Shown here one piece after another: positions 23,832 through 34,500 of a stretch of 38,005 nucleotides of DNA. A program made the position numbers and the translations under genes. Where the stretch lies: positions 1 through 38,005 of the forward strand of contig JASBUK010000101.1 of assembly GCA_030147925.1 (NCBI GenBank). The letters are read 5' to 3'. The notes below the pieces were generated by a model, which did no database searches, was not told where the DNA came from, and saw only the letters and a list, made by a program, of their open reading frames with translations. The number at the start of each line of letters is the position of its first letter. The first letter of the stretch is position 1. Origin of the DNA: Trueperaceae bacterium (GTDB taxonomy: Bacteria; Deinococcota; Deinococci; Deinococcales; Trueperaceae).

Positions 23832-25412
23832 CTAGTTTGGGCCGGCTTTACGTACCGCTTCCGGCACGTCCTTAGTAAACCTGGCAAAATTACGCTTAAA
23901 CATCTCGGCAAGCTTATAAGCCTGTTGGTCATAAGCTTGAGGATCAGTCCAGGTTTGCCGCGGGTCGAGCAGTTCATTGGGCACACCGGCAATGGTTGTT
24001 GGCATGGCCAGACCAAAAACAGGATGTTGCTTTGTAGGTATGTCATCAAGCTCCCCGGCCAAGGCCACGCGCACCATCGCCCGGGTGTGGGTGAGATTAA
24101 TCCTGTTACCGCTGCCGTAAGGCCCACCGGTCCAGCCGGTATTGACCAACCAGATGCTCGAGCCATGGCGCTGCAGTTTTGCCCCTAAAAGTTTGGCATA
24201 GCTGCCTGGTCTAAGCGGCATAAACGGCTCGCCAAAGCAAGTGCTAAAGGTGGCTTTGGGTTTGGTGATACCCCGCTCGGTACCGGCGACTTTGGCGGTA
24301 TAGCCACTTAAGAAGTGATACATGGCCTGCTCAACGGTCAACCTGGAGATTGGCGGCAGGACGCCAAAAGCATCGGCGGTTAAAAAAACCACTGCGTCGG
24401 GGTGGCTGCCTATGCCGCTGCTGCTGGCATTGGGAATGAATTCTATCGGGTAGGCCGCGCGGGTGTTTTCGGTTTTACTGCTGTCGTAAAGATCGACATG
24501 GCGACTATCGGGGTCTAAGCCCACGTTTTCTAAAATAGTGCCAAAGCGTTTAGTGGTGGCGTATATTTCTGGTTCGGCTTCGGCGCTTAGGTTGATGACT
24601 TTGGCGTAGCAGCCACCTTCGAAATTAAAAATGCCACTGTCTGACCAGCCGTGCTCGTCGTCGCCGATAAGCGTTCTTTGGGTATCGGCGGACAGGGTGG
24701 TTTTGCCCGTTCCCGAAAGGCCGAAAAAGAGTGCTACATGGTCGTTTTTGTCGTGGTTGGCCGAGCAGTGCATGGGCATGACGCCCCTGGTGGGCAACTC
24801 AAAATTCATAGCCGAGAAAATTGATTTTTTTATTTCCCCGGCGTATTCGGTATTGCCGATTAATACCAAGCGCTCGCTCAAGTTCATGACGATGACAGTT
24901 TCACTGCTCGAGCCATGCTTAACAGGGTCAGCCCGAAAACTTGGCAGGTCAATTACGGTGTACACCGGCTTGGCCGCAGGCTTTTCTGGGCGGATAAACA
25001 TGTTTCTGGCGAAGAGGCTGTGCCAGGCGTATTCCGTGACGATGCGTACAGGAATCTGATAATGTTCATCAGCCCCCACAAAGAGGTCTTGCACAAAAAG
25101 CTCCTTGCCAGATAGGGCGTTTAAGAAATCTTCTTTGAGCGCTGCAAATTGCCTTTCGGACATAACTTGATTTACTTCGCCCCAGTCAATTAGGGGAGTA
25201 GTCAACTGATCTTTGACAATGAATTTATCGTGTGGTGAACGCCCTGTAAAACGCCCGGTATCGACCACCAGCGCGCCCTCGGCGGCAATGGCGCCCTCGC
25301 CTCTTGCCAGTGCTTGTTCGTACAACACCGCCGGGCTGAGGTTCCAGTGGAGGCTAGCGGTACCGTCTAAGTTAATACCGTTTTTTACAGCCAATTTGCT
25401 GTTATGAACCAT
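23832..25412 (-). CDS. pckA: Phosphoenolpyruvate carboxykinase (ATP)
   Basis: PckA converts oxaloacetate and ATP to PEP, ADP and CO2, the entry to gluconeogenesis. The protein of about 526 residues has the family hallmarks: GRFTGRSPHDKFIV, the P-loop GLSGTGKTTLS, LIGDDEHGWSD with the metal-binding Asp, and YPIEFIPNASSSG. It is the ATP type, not the GTP type. ATG 25412 gives the expected N terminus; the frame runs on upstream to 25502 but that part (PHKGLHRFVHTLF) is not PckA-like. The ribosome site (AGGT) is weak. A 27-base dyad and a possible promoter lie upstream. Convergent with the regulator gene, 2 bases apart. Confidence 0.95.
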   Translation of the reverse strand: MVHNSKLAVKNGINLDGTASLHWNLSPAVLYEQALARGEGAIAAEGALVVDTGRFTGRSPHDKFIVKDQLTTPLIDWGEVNQVMSERQFAALKEDFLNALSGKELFVQDLFVGADEHYQIPVRIVTEYAWHSLFARNMFIRPEKPAAKPVYTVIDLPSFRADPVKHGSSSETVIVMNLSERLVLIGNTEYAGEIKKSIFSAMNFELPTRGVMPMHCSANHDKNDHVALFFGLSGTGKTTLSADTQRTLIGDDEHGWSDSGIFNFEGGCYAKVINLSAEAEPEIYATTKRFGTILENVGLDPDSRHVDLYDSSKTENTRAAYPIEFIPNASSSGIGSHPDAVVFLTADAFGVLPPISRLTVEQAMYHFLSGYTAKVAGTERGITKPKATFSTCFGEPFMPLRPGSYAKLLGAKLQRHGSSIWLVNTGWTGGPYGSGNRINLTHTRAMVRVALAGELDDIPTKQHPVFGLAMPTTIAGVPNELLDPRQTWTDPQAYDQQAYKLAEMFKRNFARFTKDVPEAVRKAGPN

Positions 25413-25480
25413 CACGTACCTGCTTTCTGCTAACCGTGGGTCTGCTGCCCAAAACTTGCAAAAGAGAGTATGCACAAATC

Positions 25481-25507
25481 TATGCAAGCCCTTATGGGGC
25501 AAGCATA
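25481..25507. promoter_or_regulatory. Symmetric dyad upstream of pckA, candidate operator or leader hairpin
   Basis: TATGC-AA-GCCC, five central bases, then GGGC-AA-GCATA: both halves are perfect except for the matched AA/AA bulge. It lies 68 bases before ATG 25412, downstream of the promoter proposed at 25526-25554, so it would be in the transcribed leader. A gluconeogenic gene is a likely target of control, but the regulator is unknown. Confidence 0.5.
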
Positions 25508-25525
25508 ACAGCCATGCGAGCAGCA

Positions 25526-25554
25526 GTTTTATGCATTGTAAAACCTGGGTACAA
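25526..25554 (-). promoter_or_regulatory. Possible pckA promoter
   Basis: On the minus strand TTGTAC (25554-25549) and TAAAAC (25531-25526) are 17 bases apart, each matching four of six consensus bases. It sits between the tamB stop and pckA. The leader would be about 100 bases and include the dyad. Confidence 0.3.
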
Positions 25555-25578
25555 CACTATAACCAATTAAACTCGGCA

Positions 25579-28500
25579 TCACCAGCGATAGCTGACCCCA
25601 AAGCTGAGCGCTTGGCTTTCGCTCGATAAGTCAATGCCAGTCTCAATGCTTAGTTGCGGGGTAAAAGCGTAGCCAAGGGTAGTGCTGAATTCGGTGACCG
25701 GTGTAGCTGCGGCGTCATTTAAGAAATTAAGACGCCCGGATAAGCTAAGTTCCAGCGGGGCCAGATCATAACGCAGGCTAAACTCGTTGCTAAAGGCATA
25801 TTGCTGGTCAGGGTCGCTAAAGCGCCCGATTTCATAACTGGCAAAGACGTCTTCGCTCACATAACCGCCTACACGCAGAGATACACCAAAGGGGTCTTCG
25901 CCGCCGCTGTTAATGAGCGAGCTTAACGATGAGGTGCGAATCTCCAAGAGGTCTACACCCAGAGCCTCACCCAGAACGGTTTGTAATTCCGAAAGTACCA
26001 GTAAATCTACGGCGGTATCGAGCGCGCTTTGCGCCACCGAGCTGGCCAGGCCGCTTTCGCCGATAAGATCGCTGCTCAGCTCGAGCCTTCCCAAGGTGAG
26101 CAAACTGACTAACTCTGCTTGAGTCAGCGGCCTGGGGCCAAGCGCAGCGCCGCTTAACTGTATCAGGGCATTAGTTTGCAAGGTCGGTTCAAGTTTTAAG
26201 CGTCGGGTGTTACTGTCAAGCTCTTCAAATTCCCCGGCTATGATCAGCACGACTTCAAAGCTCGAGCTTTCCCGAGGGCTGGTAAACTCATAAACTTCCG
26301 TTGCCGCGCCGCTTAGCACCTGGGCCTTGTCATAGCTGGTTCGGGCTTCGATAAAAATCAGTGGATAAGCGCCGCGTGAGGGTTCAAAGGTGGCTACCGC
26401 ACTCTCTACGTCGAAATTGCGTCCCGAGAAGCGAAAGTTACCCCGCAAGGCTCGAGCCTCTCCCGTGGCTTCGGGGCTAGCGACACTGCCGCCGAGGCTA
26501 AGGTCTAAACCCAGTTCAGCGCTGCCAAAATTTTCCTGAAAGCGTATTTGCTGTGGGGCTCGCAGCCTAAAATTATCAAAGAGGATGCGTTCATATAGCG
26601 GATTTCGCCTGCTGCTGCGCACGACGATATCCTGTTCGCGCTCTTTTAGCGCAAGTTGGGCCTGTGACGCAAATATATCGCCGGAGAGCAGATAATTGCC
26701 CTCAGAAAACAGCAGCCTCATAGCAACATCGGCTTCGCTTGAGGCAAGATAATAATCGGGCGCCGAAATGTTTAAACCCTCACCGCTTAAGCGCAGATCG
26801 AGTGGAGCCAAGGAGCCGCTAAGCGTAAAGGGACGGCCCAGGACGCCACTGCTGTCAAGTTGCCAGGCTGTGCCGGTCTTGGCTGTTATCTCGCCGCTGA
26901 CATTACTAATGTTGCCAAGCGCAGGAACTGTGGCGTCGCCGCTAAAGCGGAAACTCAAATCGGCGTTTGGGCTAGGCAAAAAGTCCAAGTTGCCGTCACC
27001 GTTTATCTTAAGTTCGCCACCAAGAGGGGAGACGCCGCGTAATAGGGCGCTGGCGCTAAAAAGACTTTCTTGCAAACTTAGTTCTGCTTCATTTAAGCGA
27101 TAGCTCGAGCCGCCTAGCTGCACATCCAGACCCGGGCTGTTAAGCGTTAGGCTGGGCGCGGCCAGCGAACCGCTAGCTTGCAGATTCAAACTGCCCTGAG
27201 CACCGACATCAAAGGCAGCTAAGGGTGGAATCAGTCCTAAAATTGGACTTAAATTAGCTTCGCTGGCTTCGATATTAAACGAGAGCACCTGGGGCGAGAT
27301 TTGTCCACTGGCTTGCCAACTGCCCTCACCCTCAAATTCGGCTAAGTCAACGAGCAGATTACCGTTTTCATAACGGAAGGCCACATCGCCTTGCGTGATA
27401 ACACCGTCGCGCTCGAGCCGGATGCGCTCGCTGGCCAGCCGAATGACACTCTGGCCCGGTGTCGCCAGCGGAATATCAAGCCTGGCGTCGGCAGTGACGA
27501 TAGCGGTTACACCGGAATCGCCAACGATGGCGTCGGCCAGAGCATGCAAGGGAAATTGCTCGAGCTTAAAAAGTCCTGCTAAACGCTTGCCGTCATAGCT
27601 TAGATTCAGGCGGCTGCGGGCGATGTTAGCGCGGATATCGATGCTTGCTAAGCTGCCGTTAAACTCAATTTGGCTGGGTAACTTGCTGTTAAATACGCTA
27701 AGTTCGGGGCTTAAAAACTGTCCGGCCAGACTCTGGCCCTGCAACTGGGCAATGCCGCTTAAAGGTGCGTCCAGATAGGGCAGACGCCGGGCGATAACGG
27801 GTAGGTTTTTTAGATCAAAACCATCAAGACGAAGCTCCGCGCGGCTAAAGTTGCTGGCTTGTGGCAAGAAGCGCTTTTGTAAGTTGCTGGGCCAAACCTG
27901 CTGCCAACCAAGCCCGCCGCTTAAGCGGGCGCTGCCGTCGTCACCGCGAAGCTGAGCAATGCCGCTAAGGCCCCTAGGGTCAAGGTCTAACTGACTGCTT
28001 AGTTTGAGCGTACGCGCCGAGTCGGCAAAGATGGCCAGGTTGTCGATATTCAGCTCGCCTTGCGGGCCAACGCTCTGCTTATAGTCAAGCTGCGCCGTTA
28101 ACTGTCCTGTACCTAAGCTTAAGTCTGCCTCTAACTGGCTCTCAAGTGTCTGGCTATTGAGCTTAAGCCTCAACTCTCCTAACGCAGTTGCTGAATTTAG
28201 CTCAATAGCTGCTCCGGCCACACTGATATCAAAAGGTAAGTCCTTTAGTTCGGTTAACCCGGGCAAAGTCTGGAAATTACTTTGCTCTGCGCCTTGCCAG
28301 CGCCCTTGCAGTAAACCATTCAGGTTATCTTGGCGCTCTAGCTGACCGGAGACTTGGATAGTGCCGGCGTCGCTTTGCCAGGCAAGGTTGTCAAGCTGAA
28401 GCCTTGGCTGCGGTGTAGCCCACAGGGTGACGCTGCCGCTGGTGTTTTCGCTGCCGTAAAAGACCCAGCCGCCCTCTAACAATTCGGGTAACCAGATGCC

Positions 28501-31500
28501 AGGGGCGCTGCTGGGCAGCACCGAAGACAATTCCAGGCCGGGTACGGTTTTAGTGCTGAGGCTTAGCTTAAGCCAGCTGTCGGCTTCCTCGGCAGCCTGC
28601 AAAAGCGCCTGAGCCCAGCCGAAATCAAGCTCGAGCCTACCTAAGCTTTGGAGCTGATCTTGTGCTGAGCGCATGATTCGTAACTGGTTTTCTGCCGTGT
28701 TGCCAATCGTCAGCAATGTGTTGGGCCATAGATTACCACTGATGTCTAAAGGTTTGGCCAGCAAATCCGACACGAATCGCTGCTGTAGACTCAAATTATC
28801 AGGACTAAGGTCGATATTGCCGGAAAGCTTGTTCTCTCCTTGAATTAGCGCCAGTGAACCCAGTAGCCTTGGCCCCAATAACGGGCCTGAAACCGTACCA
28901 CTAAGCTCGAGCCCAACCCCCCTAAGCTCTGCTTCGCTTAAACTAACCCGGCCCTGCCAGCCTGAATCTTGCTGATATTGGGTCTCCAACGCAAATTCCC
29001 CGGGATAGTTAGTCTTGGCTGACAATGATAGCAAACCGTCTTGATATTTAGCAGCAAAGGGCAAGTTGATTGTCTCATCAATAAGTTCAGCCCCTATCTC
29101 ACCACGCAAATCTGCTTGGTTTAGGTCACCCTCCGCCTGAATATTTAGCTCAAGACCTGCTGGCAGCCCAAGGGCAAGCTTGCTTAGCTGCCAGCTAAGA
29201 CCCTGCTGATTAACTAAAACAGCCGCCGCGAGATTTTCACCCTCGATGATGACCCGACGCTCAGTATCTTCAAGGCTCGAGCTAAGCTCTAAATTACCCA
29301 GTGCTATATTGCCAAGACTCAGGTCTGATAAGTTTCCACTTAGCCAGTTTGAGATACCGTCGGCCCAGCTATAGGCAAGCTCGAGCTGCCCCCGATTGTT
29401 GGCCGCTAAGCTGGAGAGGTAACCGCTAAGCCCGGCACGTCGCGCTGAAAAATCTATCGCCAAACGCCAGGTAGCAAGCTTTTCTCGACCTTCTAACAGG
29501 ACTTGCCCAGGCAAGCCGGGGTCGGCAAAAACAAGGCGGTAGCCCCCTAAGCCTAACCCACCCTGGGCCGTTACACCGCTGCTATCATTTAAGATATTTA
29601 TGTCTGAGCTAAAGCCAGCCAGACTCAGATTGCTGCTTAACTGAAGCTCTGCTTGCCGAGGCTTAATAGAAGCCGAAACTTGCCCTTGAGCGCTGCCCTG
29701 AGCATTCAAGCGTAGCTCGAGCTGCGGGTCTGAGAGGCTGCCGGAAAGCTGGAGATTGCCCCCTAGGCCCCAATCGCTGGCCTCAAGACCGAGGCTTTCG
29801 GCCTCTATAAGCCCGGAAAGCGAACCAAGCTGGCCGTTATTTTCACCAATGACCAGTGGCCCTTGTAGACGACCCCGGAGTTGGCTGTTGTTTACAGGGA
29901 TGTCAGCCAGATCAAGATCGAGATTTAAGACCCCGCTTAAACGTTTTTCAAACAGCAAGCTGCCCGAGACGAGACTGTGCGCGCTGGCAAGTGAAAATTC
30001 GGAGACGACTGCGCTAAAAGGCTCGCCCCAGTTTTGTGTAGCGGAGGCCGCGGCGGCTAAACGTGCCGCATTTAATTGCGGTAACAAATTGCTTAGGTCA
30101 AGCTGCTTGGCAGTTGCCTGCGCTTGCCAGCCATTTTGATTTAGGCCTGCGCTTAGGCTAAGCCCGTCACCGGCAAGTTGTGCTCGAGCACCTTGGCGGT
30201 CAAGTTCTACGCTGCCGGCGGCGTTTAAGGCTCCGGCTAACTGTAAAGGTCCGCTAAGCAGTGGCTCAGTCCAGTTACCGTCAATGCCAAGCTGTCCTGA
30301 GAGTGATAATGCTTCACCCGGCCACCAAGTTAAACTTTGACCGTCAATCATCATATCCAACTGACCGCTAATTGTGGGGTCTTGCCAGGGATTGTCACTG
30401 GCGACAAGCTTAAGTTCAGCCACAGTATTGTCCTGATAAAGCGCCTGCCCACTGAGCGCAAGCTGCCCGTCACCCTCGATGCTCAACTTGGCGTTAACTT
30501 GTTCTAGGCCCTGCCACCCGACGGTGGCCGTTCCCTCAAAGCCACTTTCTGCCTGCCAGCTCAAGTTGCTGTCAAGCATAAGATCGGGCTCGAGCAACAG
30601 CGCTCCTTGTGTTTCGAGGCTTTGCAAGCTCAGGCGATTTGACAAAAATGCCTGCAGGTTAAAACTCTGTTGCTGTGCTGCTAAGCGGTAGCCTGCATTC
30701 GTTGCCGCTACCGTAACGGTGCTAACCGGCAAGAGTTCGCCAAGGGCAAGCGTTCCGTTTAAGTCGGTTTCTGGCCAGGCGGTGCCGCTTAGTTTAAGCT
30801 GGGCTAATTCTGCGTCTAATTCAAAGCTTTCAATACTAAACTGCCCTGTGCTTAGCTGGCTGCTCAAGTTGGCCGTAAAGGGTTGCGAAGCTATCATCCC
30901 CGCCGGGATGGTTAGCTCGCTGACAAGGCTCGAGCCTGCCTCTGCTGCTAACAACTGGCCGCGCCACAGCGCCTCGCCCCAGGTAGCCTCCCAAAGCCCC
31001 TGACGGTCTGCTGGGTCAAAGCTGGCCGTTAAGCTTAGCGGCAATTGACGCAGTTGACCTTGCCCCTTAAGGCTAGGCGCAGACGTCCAATCAAGCTCGC
31101 CAGTAAAACTGAACGGGTTGTCTAGTAGGGGATGGTCAACTGTGATCCGGCTGTTTTTTGCCGCCAAGTCACCGTCCGCACGGATATTTGCCCCGGCCAA
31201 GACGCCCTCAATTTGCCAGTTGCTATCCGTTCGGCCAGTCAGTTTAAGGTCAAAGGCATTATCAAGGATTGTACCTGTAGCTGCCAGATCGGCCTCATAG
31301 TTGAATGTCCCTGCCTGATTATCCAAGCTGGCTTGTCCGCTTAGCTCGCCGTTTAGCGCTACGGGCAGTACTGTTGCCAGCATGCTTAGCTCGAGCTTTG
31401 CAAACTCCGCCGATGAGGTAAACGCCGCGCCGTTGCCCATGAGTTGCCAGGGTATGGGTGTGTCTGTGAGTGTCACCGTGCCCTGAGCGCTGTACTTTAG

Positions 31501-34500
31501 GTTTTCTCCCGAAAAGGTCGCCTCTAAGTTTAGGGGCACTGCCTGATAATTACCGTTGCCGCTTAGCTTAAGCTGCCAGACTAGTGCTGCACTAGACTCA
31601 AGATCAGCCTGCAAGCGTCCTGTCTCCAAGCCTGAAACGTCAGGCAACCAAGGATCAGGATCGACTGATAAGGAGGCCTCCAGACCCTGCAAATTGATAT
31701 CTATGGATCCGTTTGCTAAAGGGCCGCTTAACTCGGCGCTAAGCTCGGGTGCAGGTAAGGAACCGCTTAGCTGTGCCGTTAAATTGTGCTCCTGGTCTTT
31801 AAGCCAACCGTTTAAACTCAGGTCTCCCGACCAGAGGCCGTCAACAAGCTTTATGTCCGTGTTGTCGTTGGTAATTTGCAGATTTAGTCCTGTTTGATAA
31901 TTTGCTCGAACTAAGGCGCTTTGTGGCGGGAGTCGCAAAGCCAGCTCTTCGGTTGTGGAGATTTCTGCAGTACTGACTGAACCGACAAATTGAGCTTCAC
32001 GCAGGGGGCCTGTCAAATCACCATTTAGCTCGAGCAAATCATCAAGGGCTCGAGCCGATAGCTTTAAGTCAAAAACTGGCAAGACTTGGCCTGCTAATAA
32101 GGCGGCATAATTTTTAGTCTTGCTATTAGCCTCAAGCAGCAAACTGTCGCCAGCACCCATAAAACTCAAGTTGACGTTGTTAAGTGCATTGGCATTTAGC
32201 TCGCCGCTCCATCGCCCGGCCTGAAAATCAAGTTGGCCGTTTATGGTCACAGCCGTGCCCAGCAAGCTACCAAGGTCAAAATTACCGGCCTTTACGCTAG
32301 CGCTACCTTGCTGCCAGCTAGCGTTTAGCCCCTCGGCGTCGATAGTCGCTGTGACCCTGGCCTGATTACCGCTAATTTCAAGATTTAGTGAGGGCTCAAC
32401 CTCACGCCAGTTGGCGCTGAGATTATAGCTAAAATCACGACTTAGCCTGGCGCTGGCTTGAAGGTCGATGTTTCCTTCTGCTTTGATCTGATCAGAATTT
32501 ATTCCGGCGAAGAGCAAAGCCGCCGGAGTCACACCGGCAAGACGTAAGTCTGCTAGTGAACCCCAGAGTGTAAGCTCGCTGGCTTCATCATCTGACTGGA
32601 GCTTAAGCGCACCCTCGAGGCGTCCGTCTGGATTACTGCTGCTAAATCTCGCATCGGCCTCTAGCTCTGTGCTAAGTCCGGCCCAGGTGGCTGTTTGTAA
32701 TATATCGGCGTCAAGCTGCCAGCCGCTACCAGCCCAGTTTGCCTCTAGCCGAGATTCGCCTACAGATAATCGGGCCTGGGCTTGGGCCATATCGCCTTGC
32801 AACTGCCAGGTTTGTGCTGTGGTATTTAAGCCAGCAACGGCAAATTTGGGCAGCGTTCCGCCCCCGCTGATCTGCCCCTGACTTAGCTCTAAGTCCCCTG
32901 ATTCTCCTAACTTAAGATTGGCGCTAAACTCAGGTAGTAATTGACCAGTCAGGCTAATGTTTTGGCCAAAAAACAGACTGTTTCCTTGCAGCTTCAGGGC
33001 AGAGCCCGCAGCATTTAGCTCGAGCTCTAAGGGTATGCCTGAGAAGTCAGCTACCAGTTGGGCTTGACCCTCGTAGCTGTTTGCTTGCTTTGCTAAATCC
33101 GTCTGGATTTGACCGCTGAGTTCCAAACCCAACGCCTGAGCCAGCGTCGTCAGCGGCAAGCTGCCCTGAGTGCTCCAGCCAGAGTCGGCAAGCTCGAGCC
33201 TGAGGCTTTCTTGGGCATCATTTAGCGTTGCTGAAAACTGAGGGGTAGGGGCGGAATATTTGCCGCTAAGCTCAAGCTCGAGCAAACCCAATAGGCCTGC
33301 AAGCTGCAACTGCTCCTGACCCAAGTCGGCAGTGCCCGAGATGCTGAGGTTCTGAGCCAGAGTCAGCGGCCCCAGTGCCAGACCGGGTTCGCCACTTAGT
33401 AGAATATCAAGCTCAGTAGCGTCACCGCTGAGCCTAAGCTGTCCGTTGTTAACGTCGGTGTTAAGCTCAAGCTCCAAGCTGTCTAAAGGTTGCGTTAGTG
33501 TGCTGGTCAGTTCGCCGCTAATCGCGGCTGTGTTACCGGCTATTTGCAGAGGCGTCTGTTGAAAATTGCTGGTGAGCGCCTGATCATCTACGATGAGCAA
33601 CAGGCCGTTGGTAATATCGCTCAGCCTGATTTGGCCGGTGCTGCTGTTTAGATCGAGCACGGCATCTAAAGCCGGCAAGCCAAAGAAAGCGACTTGCAGC
33701 GGCGATGTTATGAGTCTGCTGCTGGCTATTAGACCTGATTCACTGAGCGTGAGATTGCCTTCTTTAAGACTTATTTCTCCCTTGGTTTGCCCTTCTAAAG
33801 CCGTCTCGGCCAAGCTATAAACCACACGTCCGTCGGTTCCACTTAAGCTTAGCTCGCCGTTTAATGACAAAGCACCAAAACGGCCTTCGATAGCGCTCAG
33901 GCGGCCAGCAGTCAGCGTGGTAGTCAAGTTGCCTCGCAAATCGTTTAAGAGGCGGTTATCTCCAAACTGGAGAAAAAGCGGTTCTACAGCGTCCAGACTA
34001 AGCTCGAGCGGCAAGTTATCCATGGTTCCGTCGGCGCTTAAAGTGGCATCAAGCGGTGTAGAAGCAAAGGGCAGACTGAGGTTTTTTACGTTTGCCTGGC
34101 CCTGCAAGCGGTTGTCTTGCCACAGGAAGTTGCCTTCTAAGCTGCCTGCGAGGGCGTCATTGCCGCTGACGTATAGTTGCAGGCCGTCGCGCCCGAGGCT
34201 GCTCTCGGCACTTAGCGTCAATTCACGCCCCAGCAGCGCCCCGGCTGCTTCAAGTTGCGCTTCTGCCTCAACTAAGTCTTGTCGCCTCTTAAGCGACAAG
34301 TTCAAATCAGCCCCAATGCCAAACAGTTGGGCTTCGCGGGCATTTAGCTCCAGGTTGTAACCCTCAGCTGCGGGCTGCAAACTCAGGCTCAAGGGGCCAC
34401 CCGCAAACAGAGCTTTTGCGTCAACATTACTGCCAAGGCTACTGCTGTAGCCAAAGTTAACACTTAAGTCTTCCAGTGCTTGGCCTGCTACATTGCCCCT

